From positions 1 to 64,000 of the forward strand of contig JBKCOJ010000005.1 of NCBI GenBank assembly GCA_046309815.1: 64,000 nt of DNA. The letters run 5' to 3'. This document shows positions 8,389 through 17,227 of this stretch, piece after piece. The notes beneath the pieces were generated by a model that was not told the origin of the DNA, searched no databases, and worked only from the letters and a program-made list of their open reading frames with translations. The position numbers and the translations under genes were made by a program. Every line of letters starts with the position of its first letter. The first letter of the stretch is position 1. The DNA is from CAITNM01 sp021298215 (lineage in GTDB: Bacteria; Pseudomonadota; Alphaproteobacteria; Paracaedibacterales; CAITNM01).

Positions 8389-9981
8389 TTGAAAGTAATG
8401 ATATTATTTGGTTTCTCTCAGACGAGAAAAATTACAATTATTGGAGCTTGTCTGGCTGGGATTATTTTTTGCTTACCAAATATGGTAAGCAATGAAACTT
8501 TTGAGAAGTTTCCTAGCTGGCTACAACATACCGTTAGTCTTGGTCTTGACCTAAGAGGTGGTTCGCACCTTCAGCTAGTGGTTGACTTAAAAACTGTTAA
8601 TGCAGAATTTTTAAGTAACCTTCTAGCTGATGTGCGTAGCTCGTTGCGTAAAGAAAACATTGGCTATCTAAATCTTCGCATAGAAGGAAGAGAAAATAAC
8701 CCTACTCTTTTTCTTGAACTGAGAGATATTACACATCAACATAAAATTAGTGCCATCATAAAAAAAATTGACTCCGCTTTATTAACGAATGTTACAGAGG
8801 ACGGGCATGTCACTATCAGCGTTGACCCTATTGTTTCACAAAATCGTTCAAAGCAAATTATAGAACAATCAATTGAGGTAATTCGTAGACGTATTGATGA
8901 GACTGGAACAAAAGAACCTAGCATTTTACGTCAAGGGTCTGATCGCATTATTGTGCAATTACCCGGCGTTGACGATCCACAAGAAGTCAAAAAAAGATTA
9001 GGTCAAACGGCTAAAATGAGTTTTCATATGGTAGACAGCGGAGCTCAAAATACAGGTCACGCCGGACCAGATTCTACAATGATGGATTATATACGAAATG
9101 GTGATGAAGGCGCACACAAGATCGCTGTAAAAAATCAAATTTCGGTAAGTGGAGAACACCTTATTGATGCGCAAGCAACAACTGATTCTCAAACAGGAGA
9201 AATTGGTGTAGCCCTACGTTTTAATAATGTTGGAGCCCGTAAATTCGCAGAAATCTCTGCAAATAATATTGGCAGACAGTTTGCGATTGTTCTGGATGGA
9301 AAGGTATTAACGGCACCCGTATTTAGATCAGCTATTCCCAATGGAAATGCTGAAATTTCAGGTGGCTTTAGAAGTATAAAAGAAGCAAATGAACTTGCAC
9401 TTCTATTACGAGCAGGCTCTCTCCCTGCACCTTTGAAAGTTGTTGAAGAAAGAACAGTTGGACCAAGTCTAGGAGCTGACTCTATTCACGATGGCCGTAA
9501 TGCTACTATTATTGCTTTTTTGCTAGTGTCTATATTCATGTTCCTTGGATACTCAACATTTGGTTTTTTTGCAAATGTCGCCCTTATATTTAATATGGTT
9601 TTGTTATTTGCGGGACTATCACTCTTGCAAGCAACCCTAACGCTTCCTGGTATCGCTGGCATAGCCATGACAATTGGTATGGCCGTTGATGCAAACGTAC
9701 TTATTTATGAAAGAATTAAGGAAGAAATCCGAGCCGGTACTGCTGCTTTACAAGCTATCGAGGCTGGATTTGAACGTGCAATGACGACCATCATTGACTC
9801 AAATCTTACCACCCTTATCGCTGCAGCAGTACTATACGAATTTGGGTCTGGTCCAATTCGCGGTTTTGCTGTTACAACAGCTATTGGTATTTCTGTGTCG
9901 ATGTTTACAGCATTATCTGTTACAAAGCTAATAACCGCTTGGTGGTTTAAAAATAAACAAATTAATTCTTTGCCTATTTAG
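8389..9981 (+). CDS. secD: Protein translocase subunit SecD
   Basis: SecD uses the proton motive force with SecF to pull proteins out of SecYEG on the periplasmic side. The 530-residue protein has one N-terminal membrane span, the LGLDLRGGSHL motif (about residue 50), a large periplasmic domain with the P1 region, and a C-terminal five-helix block containing the RND-type signature TIGMAVDANVLIYERIKEEI. The frame starts at TTG 8389. An ATG three codons later (8398) is equally possible, and neither has a clear ribosome binding site. Coupled to yajC (4 bp) and secF (8 bp). Confidence 0.97.
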   Translation: MKVMILFGFSQTRKITIIGACLAGIIFCLPNMVSNETFEKFPSWLQHTVSLGLDLRGGSHLQLVVDLKTVNAEFLSNLLADVRSSLRKENIGYLNLRIEGRENNPTLFLELRDITHQHKISAIIKKIDSALLTNVTEDGHVTISVDPIVSQNRSKQIIEQSIEVIRRRIDETGTKEPSILRQGSDRIIVQLPGVDDPQEVKKRLGQTAKMSFHMVDSGAQNTGHAGPDSTMMDYIRNGDEGAHKIAVKNQISVSGEHLIDAQATTDSQTGEIGVALRFNNVGARKFAEISANNIGRQFAIVLDGKVLTAPVFRSAIPNGNAEISGGFRSIKEANELALLLRAGSLPAPLKVVEERTVGPSLGADSIHDGRNATIIAFLLVSIFMFLGYSTFGFFANVALIFNMVLLFAGLSLLQATLTLPGIAGIAMTIGMAVDANVLIYERIKEEIRAGTAALQAIEAGFERAMTTIIDSNLTTLIAAAVLYEFGSGPIRGFAVTTAIGISVSMFTALSVTKLITAWWFKNKQINSLPI

Positions 9982-9989
9982 GAAAAATC

Positions 9990-11009
9990 ATGGCTATCTT
10001 AAATCTTGTTCCGCATAATACCAATTTTGATTTTATTGGTAAGCGTAAAATCACTTTTTCTATTGTGATTATCTCTACTCTTATTTTCATGAGCAGTCTT
10101 TTATTCAAAGGACTAAACTACGGCATTGATTTTAAAGGTGGCGTTGTAATGGAAGTGCGCATGCCAAGTAGTCCTAACATTCATCACCTACGTGAGCAAT
10201 TCGAACCTTTAAAACTCGGTGAAGTTGCTATTCAAGAGTTTGGTTCTCCTCAAGATTTAATGATTAAGTTCGAAAATATTGAAGGAAAAGCAAACATTCC
10301 AGAATCAGCAGTTAATAATATTAAAGCTATTCTCGGAGATGGCGTTGAATACCGAAAGATCGAAACGGTTGGACCCAAAGTAGGTGACGAAATGGTACAT
10401 AATGGCTTAATGGCGATTCTGTATGCATTACTAGGCATTATGATTTATGTTGCTTTCAGATTTGAATGGCGCTTTGGTATTTGCGCTATTATTGCGCTTG
10501 CCCACGATTGTTTTCTCATTTTAGGAATGTATTCGCTGTTTCCTCTCGAATTTAACGAGACAGCAATCACCGCCATTTTGATTACAGCAGGATATTCCAT
10601 TAATGATACTATCGTTGTACTTGATAGAATTCGTGAGAATGTAAAGCGCTATCGAAAAATTACTTTAATTGAAATTCTAAACAAAAGTATCAACGAAACA
10701 TTGTCACGTACCATTTTGACCGTTGTAACGACTTTCCTTTCTGTTCTTGCTTTGTTCTTATTTGGCGGCCCTGTTATCGCGGTATTTGTATTGCCTATCC
10801 TTGTAAGCTTAATTATTGGAACATTGTCATCTATTTTCGTGGCATCTCCATTATTGCTTTATTTCAATGTGAAACATGGTAAAGCCCTTGATGAGGAAGA
10901 AGAGCGTATTGCTCAGGCACTTCAAACAGAAGGCCTTTATGAGCTTTCCGTTCCAAAGCAATTTGTTGATGAAAGCATGATTGCAAAAGAGCAACCTAAA
11001 AAGAAATAA
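9990..11009 (+). CDS. secF: Protein translocase subunit SecF
   Basis: SecF, the partner of SecD in post-translocational export. It has the periplasmic-proximal FKGLNYGIDFKGGVVMEV motif near residue 50 and the membrane signature ITAGYSINDTIVVLDRIREN (about residue 205), followed by helices rich in L, V and F. At 339 residues it is slightly longer than the typical 300-320 because of a charged C-terminal tail (KEQPKKK). Last gene of yajC-secD-secF, followed directly by a strong bidirectional terminator. Confidence 0.97.
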   Translation: MAILNLVPHNTNFDFIGKRKITFSIVIISTLIFMSSLLFKGLNYGIDFKGGVVMEVRMPSSPNIHHLREQFEPLKLGEVAIQEFGSPQDLMIKFENIEGKANIPESAVNNIKAILGDGVEYRKIETVGPKVGDEMVHNGLMAILYALLGIMIYVAFRFEWRFGICAIIALAHDCFLILGMYSLFPLEFNETAITAILITAGYSINDTIVVLDRIRENVKRYRKITLIEILNKSINETLSRTILTVVTTFLSVLALFLFGGPVIAVFVLPILVSLIIGTLSSIFVASPLLLYFNVKHGKALDEEEERIAQALQTEGLYELSVPKQFVDESMIAKEQPKKK

Positions 11010-11010
11010 A

Positions 11011-11051
11011 TAAAAAGCTCAATTGCTTAAAGCAATTGAGCTGCACTTTTT
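11011..11051. terminator. Bidirectional terminator between secF and aspS
   Basis: A near-perfect inverted repeat (AGCTCAATTGCTT, 11016-11028, against AAGCAATTGAGCT, 11030-11042) is flanked by an A run on the left and CTTTTT on the right. It sits between the convergent secF and aspS genes and can serve both. Confidence 0.8.
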
Positions 11052-11062
11052 ACATAAATTAA

Positions 11063-12877
11063 TTACTCTTTTACAGTAACCTTTTGAGGTAGTAACTGCA
11101 CTCTTACATGCAGTTCTTTTAAACGCTCATTCTCAATAAGAGATGGTGCTTGCATCAACAAATCTTGTCCTTGCTGATTTAGTGGGAATGCAATAATTTC
11201 ACGAATATTTGGCTCATCCGCAAGAAGCATCACAATACGATCAACGCCGGGAGCACATCCACCATGAGGTGGCGCTCCAAACTTAAACGCATTCAAAAGC
11301 CCACCAAAGCGATCTTCTACATCTTGTTTTGTGTAGCCGGCAATTTCGAATGCTTTATACATCACTTCTGGCAAATGGTTGCGAATCGCCCCGCTACATA
11401 ACTCAATACCATTACACACAATGTCATATTGGTATGCTTTAATCTCAAGCGGATTTTTTGTATTTAATGTCTCAAGACCGCCTTGCGGCATTGAAAACGG
11501 GTTATGGGAAAAGTCAATTTTGCCTGTATCTTCATCTTGTTCATACATTGGAAAATCAACAATCCAACAAAACTTAAAGCAATCTTTTTCAATGATATCA
11601 AGATCTTGTGCGATTTTTGTACGAGCTAAGCCTGCATTTTTTGCGGCTTTCATGGCTTTTGTATCCGACACGAAAAATACACTTGCCCCAACTCCAACGT
11701 TACACTGTTTTTGCAACATATTAAGTTGATCATCATTTAAAAATTTGGCTATTGGTCCTTTTGCTCCATCAGCAGCAAAGGTTATATAGCCAAGCCCGGG
11801 CATACCAACTTCTTGCGACCACGCATTTAACTTATCAAAAAAGCTTCTTGGTTGAGCTTCAGTATCTGGCACACCAATACCGCGCACCACGCCACCACCA
11901 GCTACAATTTTTGCAAAGATACTAAAACCTGAATCTCTAAAAGCTTCTGATACATCAGCTATCAATAAGGGATTACGAAGATCTGGTTTATCACTACCAT
12001 ATTTTAGCATTGCTTCATCAAAACCAATACGTGGATAAGGATGTGTACTTACAGTTTTTCCATTGGCAAATTCTTCAAATACGCCTGTTAGAACAGGCTC
12101 AATAGCGTTAAAAACATCTTCTTGTGTGACAAACGACATTTCAATATCGAGCTGATAAAATTCACCTGGAGAACGATCTGCTCGCGCATCTTCATCGCGA
12201 AAACATGGCGCAATTTGAAAATATCGATCAAAACCTGCAACCATAAGGAGCTGCTTAAATTGCTGCGGCGCTTGAGGTAGCGCATAAAAATGCCCTGGAT
12301 GAATACGACTTGGAACCAAAAAGTCACGCGCCCCTTCTGGTGATGATGATGTTAAAATTGGTGTTTGATATTCTAAAAAGTTTTGGGCCACCATGCGATT
12401 ACGAATCGATTGAATAACCTTAGAACGAAGCACAATATTTTGGTGCAATTTATCGCGGCGCAAATCTAAGAAGCGATAAGTTAAACGTGTTTCCTCAGGA
12501 AATTCTGTATCAGCGTTAACCTGCAAAGGCAACATTTCAGCAGCAGATTGCACGGTAGCTTTTTCAATAACTAATTCAATATTCCCCGTGGGCATTTTAT
12601 CATTAATCGCTTCCGCATCACGCTTAACAACCTTGCCATCGAATGTTACAACTGTTTCATTTTTTAAACCTTCAACAATTTTAAAAGCCGAAGAATTTTG
12701 CTCAAGCACGCATTGCGTAAGACCATAATGATCACGAAGATCGATAAATACTAAGTTACCATGATCACGCTTGCGGTGCACCCATCCAGAAATACGAACT
12801 TGGCTACCCACAAGAGATTCACGAAGTTCACCACAGGTATGAGTACGATAAACACTTGATAAAGAAGACTGCGACAT
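11063..12877 (-). CDS. aspS: Aspartyl-tRNA synthetase
   Basis: Class II synthetase that charges tRNA-Asp (and in organisms using GatCAB possibly tRNA-Asn). The 604-residue, bacterial-type protein has the N-terminal OB anticodon-binding domain (VRISGWVHRKRDHGNLVFID), the class II catalytic core with motif 2 (CFRDEDARADRSPGEFYQLD), the inserted GAD domain and motif 3 (GGCAPGVDRIVMLL). The chosen ATG at 12875-12877 gives the normal length. It converges on secF and follows the TPP-regulated carrier in direction, but has a 26 bp gap to it. Confidence 0.97.
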   Translation of the reverse strand: MSQSSLSSVYRTHTCGELRESLVGSQVRISGWVHRKRDHGNLVFIDLRDHYGLTQCVLEQNSSAFKIVEGLKNETVVTFDGKVVKRDAEAINDKMPTGNIELVIEKATVQSAAEMLPLQVNADTEFPEETRLTYRFLDLRRDKLHQNIVLRSKVIQSIRNRMVAQNFLEYQTPILTSSSPEGARDFLVPSRIHPGHFYALPQAPQQFKQLLMVAGFDRYFQIAPCFRDEDARADRSPGEFYQLDIEMSFVTQEDVFNAIEPVLTGVFEEFANGKTVSTHPYPRIGFDEAMLKYGSDKPDLRNPLLIADVSEAFRDSGFSIFAKIVAGGGVVRGIGVPDTEAQPRSFFDKLNAWSQEVGMPGLGYITFAADGAKGPIAKFLNDDQLNMLQKQCNVGVGASVFFVSDTKAMKAAKNAGLARTKIAQDLDIIEKDCFKFCWIVDFPMYEQDEDTGKIDFSHNPFSMPQGGLETLNTKNPLEIKAYQYDIVCNGIELCSGAIRNHLPEVMYKAFEIAGYTKQDVEDRFGGLLNAFKFGAPPHGGCAPGVDRIVMLLADEPNIREIIAFPLNQQGQDLLMQAPSLIENERLKELHVRVQLLPQKVTVKE

Positions 12878-12903
12878 ATAATCAAAATTTTTACGAATTA
12901 ACT

Positions 12904-14109
12904 TTATTTATAGCGAACTTTCAGTTGTTTAGGTAGAGAGGAGATACTCAAAAATGCCAAGATTCCCAAAAAGACAATATAAATTCCAGGCATAACAACT
13001 TGTTGTGTCATATGCCACAAGGCAAGACCTACGGCAGGAAAACTTCGTCCAAAAATTTCTGATCCAATAGCATATCCAATCGCTGTCGTTGAATAGCGAT
13101 TCTGTTCAGGAATTTTTTCCATATACCAACGATGCAAAGGAATACAAAAAGCTACACCTAAAATAATAAAAATCAAACGAATAAACATAGATACCATCAA
13201 ATTCATTTGCGGCATTACCAAGAATAGGAAAGGAATTATCACCATGCTTAGAATCAAAATAAATTGTAGAATTCTTTGCGCACTCACGTTACGTAATATA
13301 TGCCCAAATAGCGCAAGAAGTCCAAGGTCAACCATCATAAGTGCCGTATTAGAAGTCATCAAATCTTTCATTTCAATATTTGTAACAAGAGATGCGAAAC
13401 TATTAAAAAATACGAAAGGAATCGAATACAACATGTACGAAAACCCCGTGATAGGGATAAGCTTAATAATCGTTTTCCAATCACTTTTTTTATTAAAAGT
13501 TTTTTTATGGAATGTTTTCAAACTATTTTGACGGCGCAACCACCAACCAGCAAAGCCCGTGAAAATAGATCCATAAAATGGCCATTTCCAATACATCTGT
13601 GGCATATCACTATAAAATAAAATACTAGAGACAAAACACGCAAGCAGAATTCCAATCATCGTACTACTAAGGTAGATGCTTGTAAGCGGATGCTGTTGTG
13701 AAGGCTCTGAATTTTCTAAAATGTATAAGCCTGCAATACTTGTTTCGCCAGCCCCAAAGAAATTTTGCATACCACGCAAAAAACACAATCCTGCTGCACT
13801 GCCCACACCCCAGCTCTCATAAGGGCATAATAATGTAAAGCAGAGTGTTGTCATTGTCATGCCCAGAACTGTAGTGGTAAGCACTTGATGCGGGCCTTTT
13901 GCATCTGCTTTTTTGGAAAAATACCAAGCCCCTAAAGGGCGCGTAATAAACCCCACTATCATAATGCCATATCCTTGGAGCAAAATGATAATCTGATCAT
14001 TTTTTGGGAAAAATAAAGGCGCAAGAATTGGCACCAGGAATCCGTATAGAGACGTATCAAAATGATCTAAAATATTTGCCAAACACGTGGCAAGACGAGT
14101 TTTTTTCAT
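12904..14109 (-). CDS. MFS carrier (metabolite:H+ symporter type) under TPP riboswitch control
   Basis: A 401-residue inner-membrane transporter with about twelve hydrophobic segments. The N-terminal ILDHFDTSLYGFLVPILAPL resembles the start of the MHS/ProP-like MFS subgroup, and the loop between spans 2 and 3 has the G-x-x-x-T-R-P-L-G-A-W motif. It is directly preceded by a TPP riboswitch, so its substrate is very probably thiamine, a thiamine phosphate or a precursor such as HMP. That substrate call rests on regulation, not on binding-site residues. The riboswitch's last helix contains the AAGAAGG ribosome binding site, so control is probably at translation start. Confidence 0.85.
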   Translation of the reverse strand: MKKTRLATCLANILDHFDTSLYGFLVPILAPLFFPKNDQIIILLQGYGIMIVGFITRPLGAWYFSKKADAKGPHQVLTTTVLGMTMTTLCFTLLCPYESWGVGSAAGLCFLRGMQNFFGAGETSIAGLYILENSEPSQQHPLTSIYLSSTMIGILLACFVSSILFYSDMPQMYWKWPFYGSIFTGFAGWWLRRQNSLKTFHKKTFNKKSDWKTIIKLIPITGFSYMLYSIPFVFFNSFASLVTNIEMKDLMTSNTALMMVDLGLLALFGHILRNVSAQRILQFILILSMVIIPFLFLVMPQMNLMVSMFIRLIFIILGVAFCIPLHRWYMEKIPEQNRYSTTAIGYAIGSEIFGRSFPAVGLALWHMTQQVVMPGIYIVFLGILAFLSISSLPKQLKVRYK

Positions 14110-14111
14110 AA

Positions 14112-14196
14112 AACCTTCTTACGCTGGTATTAACCAGATCAAGTTATAAGGGTTGGCACACGCCTCTCAGCTCAATTTGAGCACCCCTGGTATTTG
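14112..14196 (-). promoter_or_regulatory. TPP riboswitch (THI element)
   Basis: Read on the minus strand the leader contains, in order, ACCAGGGGTGCTC (P2/P1 side), GAGCTGAGAGG, AACCCTT and CTTGATCTGGTTAATACCAG followed by CGTAAGAAGG. These are the most conserved blocks of the thiamine pyrophosphate aptamer, including the GCTGAGA and CTGATCTGGTTAATACCAGCG cores. The 3' end merges with the ribosome binding site 4-5 bases before the ATG at 14107-14109. In Gram-negative bacteria such an arrangement usually hides the ribosome binding site when TPP is bound. Seen directly; binding untested. Confidence 0.95.
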
Positions 14197-14201
14197 CATT
14201 A

Positions 14202-14230
14202 GCAATAAAGAATTATTGGCAACTTGTCAA
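14202..14230 (-). promoter_or_regulatory. Predicted sigma-70 promoter for the TPP-riboswitch transcript
   Basis: On the minus strand TTGACA (14225-14230), 17 bases, then TATTGC (14202-14207). The expected transcription start, near 14195, coincides with the 5' edge of the TPP aptamer. Confidence 0.65.
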
Positions 14231-14273
14231 AAATTAAATAGCATAGATACATATTATTTGATCAACATTTCAA

Positions 14274-14606
14274 ATGTTTCATTCACTTCTTTTGCTAATT
14301 GGTATTTTGTTAGGCTCGTGTGATTCACATCAAGAATCTTTAAAAGATGAGTGGGCATATACAACAGCGACCATCACGCAAGTAGAATACGATGCAGCAT
14401 ATGGATATATGTACACTCTTGAATATGCTACCCCTGAAAGCATTGCTGTAAATCAAAAAGGAGAAAAAATAACTGGACCAGTTCAGCAACATGCTTTGGA
14501 TAAAAATAAACCGATTTTGAATCAACAGATTCTTCTTCAATACTTAAAAGAAGAGCCGATCATGTTTAAGCTTTTAAAGCCAATAGAATTTGAGAAAACT
14601 CATTAA
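14274..14606 (+). CDS. Small putative lipoprotein, function unknown
   Basis: A 110-residue protein starting MFHSLLLLIGILLGSCDSHQ: a short hydrophobic segment ending in L-G-S-C, which fits a lipobox with cysteine 16 as the lipidated residue. The rest is polar, with many E, K, Q and Y residues and no recognised domain. The n-region lacks a lysine or arginine, which is unusual for an exported protein. It lies on the plus strand between the divergent TPP-regulated carrier and the second MFS carrier, 111 bp before the latter. I do not recognise the family. Confidence 0.6.
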   Translation: MFHSLLLLIGILLGSCDSHQESLKDEWAYTTATITQVEYDAAYGYMYTLEYATPESIAVNQKGEKITGPVQQHALDKNKPILNQQILLQYLKEEPIMFKLLKPIEFEKTH

Positions 14607-14717
14607 GCATCGTCTTAAAGAATTTCCAGTTTTTCTTTTTCTGCATAATGCACAAGGTATACAGACACTCGTATGTATGCTATTTGAACTATATGTGGCT
14701 TTTATGGAGTACTAAAA

Positions 14718-16040
14718 ATGCCATCTTCCTCTTCCCTTCCAGTAGAAACTAGAAAGTCCGTTGCTATTGTTCTCATCGGAAATTTTTTAGACTTTTTTGA
14801 TTTACTTTTAGCTGCCCATTTAACCATTGTGCTCTCTGGAGTTTTTATTCCACCAAATGCTTCTAATAAAGTATTACTGACCACATTTATGTTTTGTTCG
14901 TCATTTTGCATTAGACCACTAGCAGCATTATTTTGGGGATATATAGGTGACCTTGTAGGACGTGTTCCTGTGCTTGTTTCAACAACATTTCTCATGTCCT
15001 TTTCTTGCCTAATTATTCCGAATATTCCTTCTTACGCAGAATGGGGCATTTTTTCTGCTGGGTTATTTTTATCCATGCGATTAGTGCAAGGATTTGCATC
15101 CGGTGGAGAATGTATTGCAGCCGATGTATTTATTACCGAGACAGTTCCTAAACCTAAAGTCTATTTTTGTAGTGCATTGGTTGAAGCTACATGTTCGTTG
15201 GGAGGATTAGTTGCTTGTGGAATTGGGGCTTTATGTTTATTTTTATCTCCCGAAAATGGTTGGAAGATTCCTTTTTATCTGGGATCCGGCGTCGCGGTGC
15301 TTGGCACTATCGCCAGAAAAACGCTAAAAGAAACACCTGAATTTTTAAAGACCCTTCATGCAAAGACTCAAAAGAAAAGAGCTTCGGATCTTTATAAAAC
15401 TATTAATTATAAAAATCGCAATATTCCTGCTTTGTTTGCGATGTATTTCTTTCCTGCCGTTCAATTTTATTTTTGTTTAGCGTATCTTCCATCTGTATTG
15501 ATAAATCAGCTCGGCATTGAAGCTAATTATGTAATGGCGCAAACAACATTGGTCCTATTTATCATTATGTGCGCAGAAGTTGGATATGGATTGCTTGGCT
15601 TGAAATTTCATCCATTCAATATCGCACGAACAAAGTTAATTATTGCTTTATGTTCGATACCTTTAATTGTGTTTTTTTATAAGCATCACACAGCGTTAAG
15701 CATTTTTATTGTACAAGTAATTATTGGAGTGCTGGGGCAAGGCTTAACACCTTATGCACCTATTATTAATCGGAGTTTCCCTGTTTTTGGTAGATACACT
15801 AATCTTTTATTTGTGTGGGCATTTTCGCATTCATTAATGTACTTATTTACAGCTTATGTGTGCGAAAATGTAACATCATTTATTGGGCTCGGCGCGTTGT
15901 TATTTGGAGCCGCGTTAACGTCGCTTATCGGCCTGTACAGCTTTGTACCAAATGATATAGATCGTCCAAATAATTCCAACAATGAACACACAGCAACGGA
16001 AAATCGTGAAATTAAAAAATGGCTGAAGAAAGTGATATGA
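14718..16040 (+). CDS. MFS transporter (MHS/ProP-like)
   Basis: A 440-residue inner-membrane carrier of the major facilitator superfamily. The N-terminal VAIVLIGNFLDFFDLLLAAH and the loop GYIGDLVGRVPVLV (G-x-x-x-D-x-x-G-R type motif A, about residue 80) place it with the metabolite:H+ symporters, as does RLVQGFASGGE in span 4. About twelve hydrophobic segments are present. Distantly similar in type to the carrier at 12904-14109, but no riboswitch precedes it. In host-associated alphaproteobacteria such carriers often import amino acids, osmolytes or organic acids. The substrate is not evident. Confidence 0.85.
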   Translation: MPSSSSLPVETRKSVAIVLIGNFLDFFDLLLAAHLTIVLSGVFIPPNASNKVLLTTFMFCSSFCIRPLAALFWGYIGDLVGRVPVLVSTTFLMSFSCLIIPNIPSYAEWGIFSAGLFLSMRLVQGFASGGECIAADVFITETVPKPKVYFCSALVEATCSLGGLVACGIGALCLFLSPENGWKIPFYLGSGVAVLGTIARKTLKETPEFLKTLHAKTQKKRASDLYKTINYKNRNIPALFAMYFFPAVQFYFCLAYLPSVLINQLGIEANYVMAQTTLVLFIIMCAEVGYGLLGLKFHPFNIARTKLIIALCSIPLIVFFYKHHTALSIFIVQVIIGVLGQGLTPYAPIINRSFPVFGRYTNLLFVWAFSHSLMYLFTAYVCENVTSFIGLGALLFGAALTSLIGLYSFVPNDIDRPNNSNNEHTATENREIKKWLKKVI

Positions 16041-16082
16041 GATACATGAAATGCTCAAGTTTATATATCTCATCATGACTAC

Positions 16083-17078
16083 TTAGTGCGTTTCAGAATC
16101 AACAACTTCTCTTAAGTTACGTGGCACTGTTCTAATATCTTCGACTCCTAAATGTATTAATTCTAGAGTCTGAAAATCTGCTGGGTCGAAGTCAGATATT
16201 ATCGGAGTATACATTGCAAAAAATTGTCTTGTTGCTTGCACATATTTCTCAAATCTCTCCAGACACTGCCTATAAGGCGCGCCAACCTCAGCCATAAACT
16301 CATTATCCGTTAAAAATTCTGATAAATTTTCTGAATAGTCCTTTTCAAATTGTTCTTTTTGGGCTACCAATGCTTGAAATTCACTATCTTCCTTAATAAA
16401 ATTACAAACTGTTGATTGCATAATCTCACAAGCTCTACGCGTTATTGTCCAAGCTAAATCTTGCAATAAATCACCACGCGCTCTTTCTCGAGATTTTAAA
16501 GAGGCATCAAAAACTTTTGCTTCTCGTTCTTGTGCAGAAATAGCTTCTTCTCTTATCTTATGTTTCAGATAATTTGCACCAATAGAAAGAAGCTGTTCAT
16601 TTTGGTGAAGTCCTTCTTGAAATGCCAGATATAAGGCACAGCTCATTTTAAATCTACTCTCAGCAATCTCTGGATCTCTTTTTATTGATTTATGAAACAT
16701 TATATTGGAAAAAAGCTTTTTCTTAAATATATCTTCTTTTCCTTGGATTATTGCGAGAAACCCGGAATACTTATCTATATAATCATTCAATAAACCATAT
16801 TTAAACATAGCTTTACGATATTGCTCTGGCCATAAATGCGCTTGGCTATGAATAGTGGAAATATCTATATTTCGGTTTTTATATGCAGTTGGAAAAAATT
16901 CACTGCCAGAAAGATCAGGTGTGTCCAAGCGTCTTTCTATAATTTCATGTAATTTTTCATCAAAGACTTTTTGTAAAGGCCTTGCAGACGCTGATGCTGA
17001 AGTTTCCTCAAAAGCAGCAGAATACAAGAAACCCAAGCTTGTTAGTGCTCCAAAAGCTAAACACGTGATTTTTCTCAT
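16083..17078 (-). CDS. Secreted protein of unknown function
   Basis: A protein of 331 residues from the ATG at 17076-17078. It starts with a good signal peptide (MRKITCLAFGALTSLGFLYS, then AAFEE) and continues as a long, mostly helical, charged sequence without recognised domains. The open frame extends 33 codons further upstream to 17177, but that stretch reads through the terminator at 17158-17194 and spoils the signal peptide, so the internal start is chosen. Its upstream region shares a 35-bp element with the gene at 18137-19786. Likely exported to the periplasm or beyond; could be a host-directed effector, which is only an inference. Confidence 0.7.
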   Translation of the reverse strand: MRKITCLAFGALTSLGFLYSAAFEETSASASARPLQKVFDEKLHEIIERRLDTPDLSGSEFFPTAYKNRNIDISTIHSQAHLWPEQYRKAMFKYGLLNDYIDKYSGFLAIIQGKEDIFKKKLFSNIMFHKSIKRDPEIAESRFKMSCALYLAFQEGLHQNEQLLSIGANYLKHKIREEAISAQEREAKVFDASLKSRERARGDLLQDLAWTITRRACEIMQSTVCNFIKEDSEFQALVAQKEQFEKDYSENLSEFLTDNEFMAEVGAPYRQCLERFEKYVQATRQFFAMYTPIISDFDPADFQTLELIHLGVEDIRTVPRNLREVVDSETH

Positions 17079-17091
17079 AAAATTCCCAATT

Positions 17092-17126
17092 TTAGAATGA
17101 AATTTCTTGTAAACGATATATAGAAA
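17092..17126 (-). repeat. 35-bp upstream element shared with 19800-19834 (copy 1)
   Basis: Thirty-two of 35 bases match positions 19800-19834. On the minus strand it reads TTTCTATATATCG, then TTTACAAGAAATTTCATTC, so a TTTCT is mirrored by AGAAA about 14 bases later. It sits 14 bp upstream of the start of the secreted protein at 16083-17078, at the same distance as in the other copy. It could hold a promoter or an operator. Confidence 0.7.
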
Positions 17127-17157
17127 CTCTTCGACCACTTTACAAGAGATTACCCCA

Positions 17158-17194
17158 TTTAAAAATAGCGCCCCCATATCGTATGAGAGCGCTA
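17158..17194 (-). terminator. Rho-independent terminator after the 248-residue secreted protein gene
   Basis: On the minus strand TAGCGCTCTCATA pairs along 13 positions (some G-T) with TATGGGGGCGCTA around a 3-base loop and is followed by TTTTT. It lies 34 bp after the stop codon at 17228. Confidence 0.85.
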
Positions 17195-17227
17195 AATCCT
17201 TGTGAAATTGTAATAAGCGAAGGAGTA

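Noticed and set aside
11011..11051. The secF/aspS inverted repeat as an operator
   Set aside because: The flanking A and T runs and the convergent context fit a bidirectional terminator better.
12904..16040. The two MFS carriers as a recent duplication
   Set aside because: They share only subgroup-level motifs, have different lengths and opposite strands, and only one has the riboswitch.
16083..17177. A longer start for the secreted protein (33 extra codons)
   Set aside because: The extension runs through the terminator hairpin at 17158-17194 and would place the signal peptide internally.
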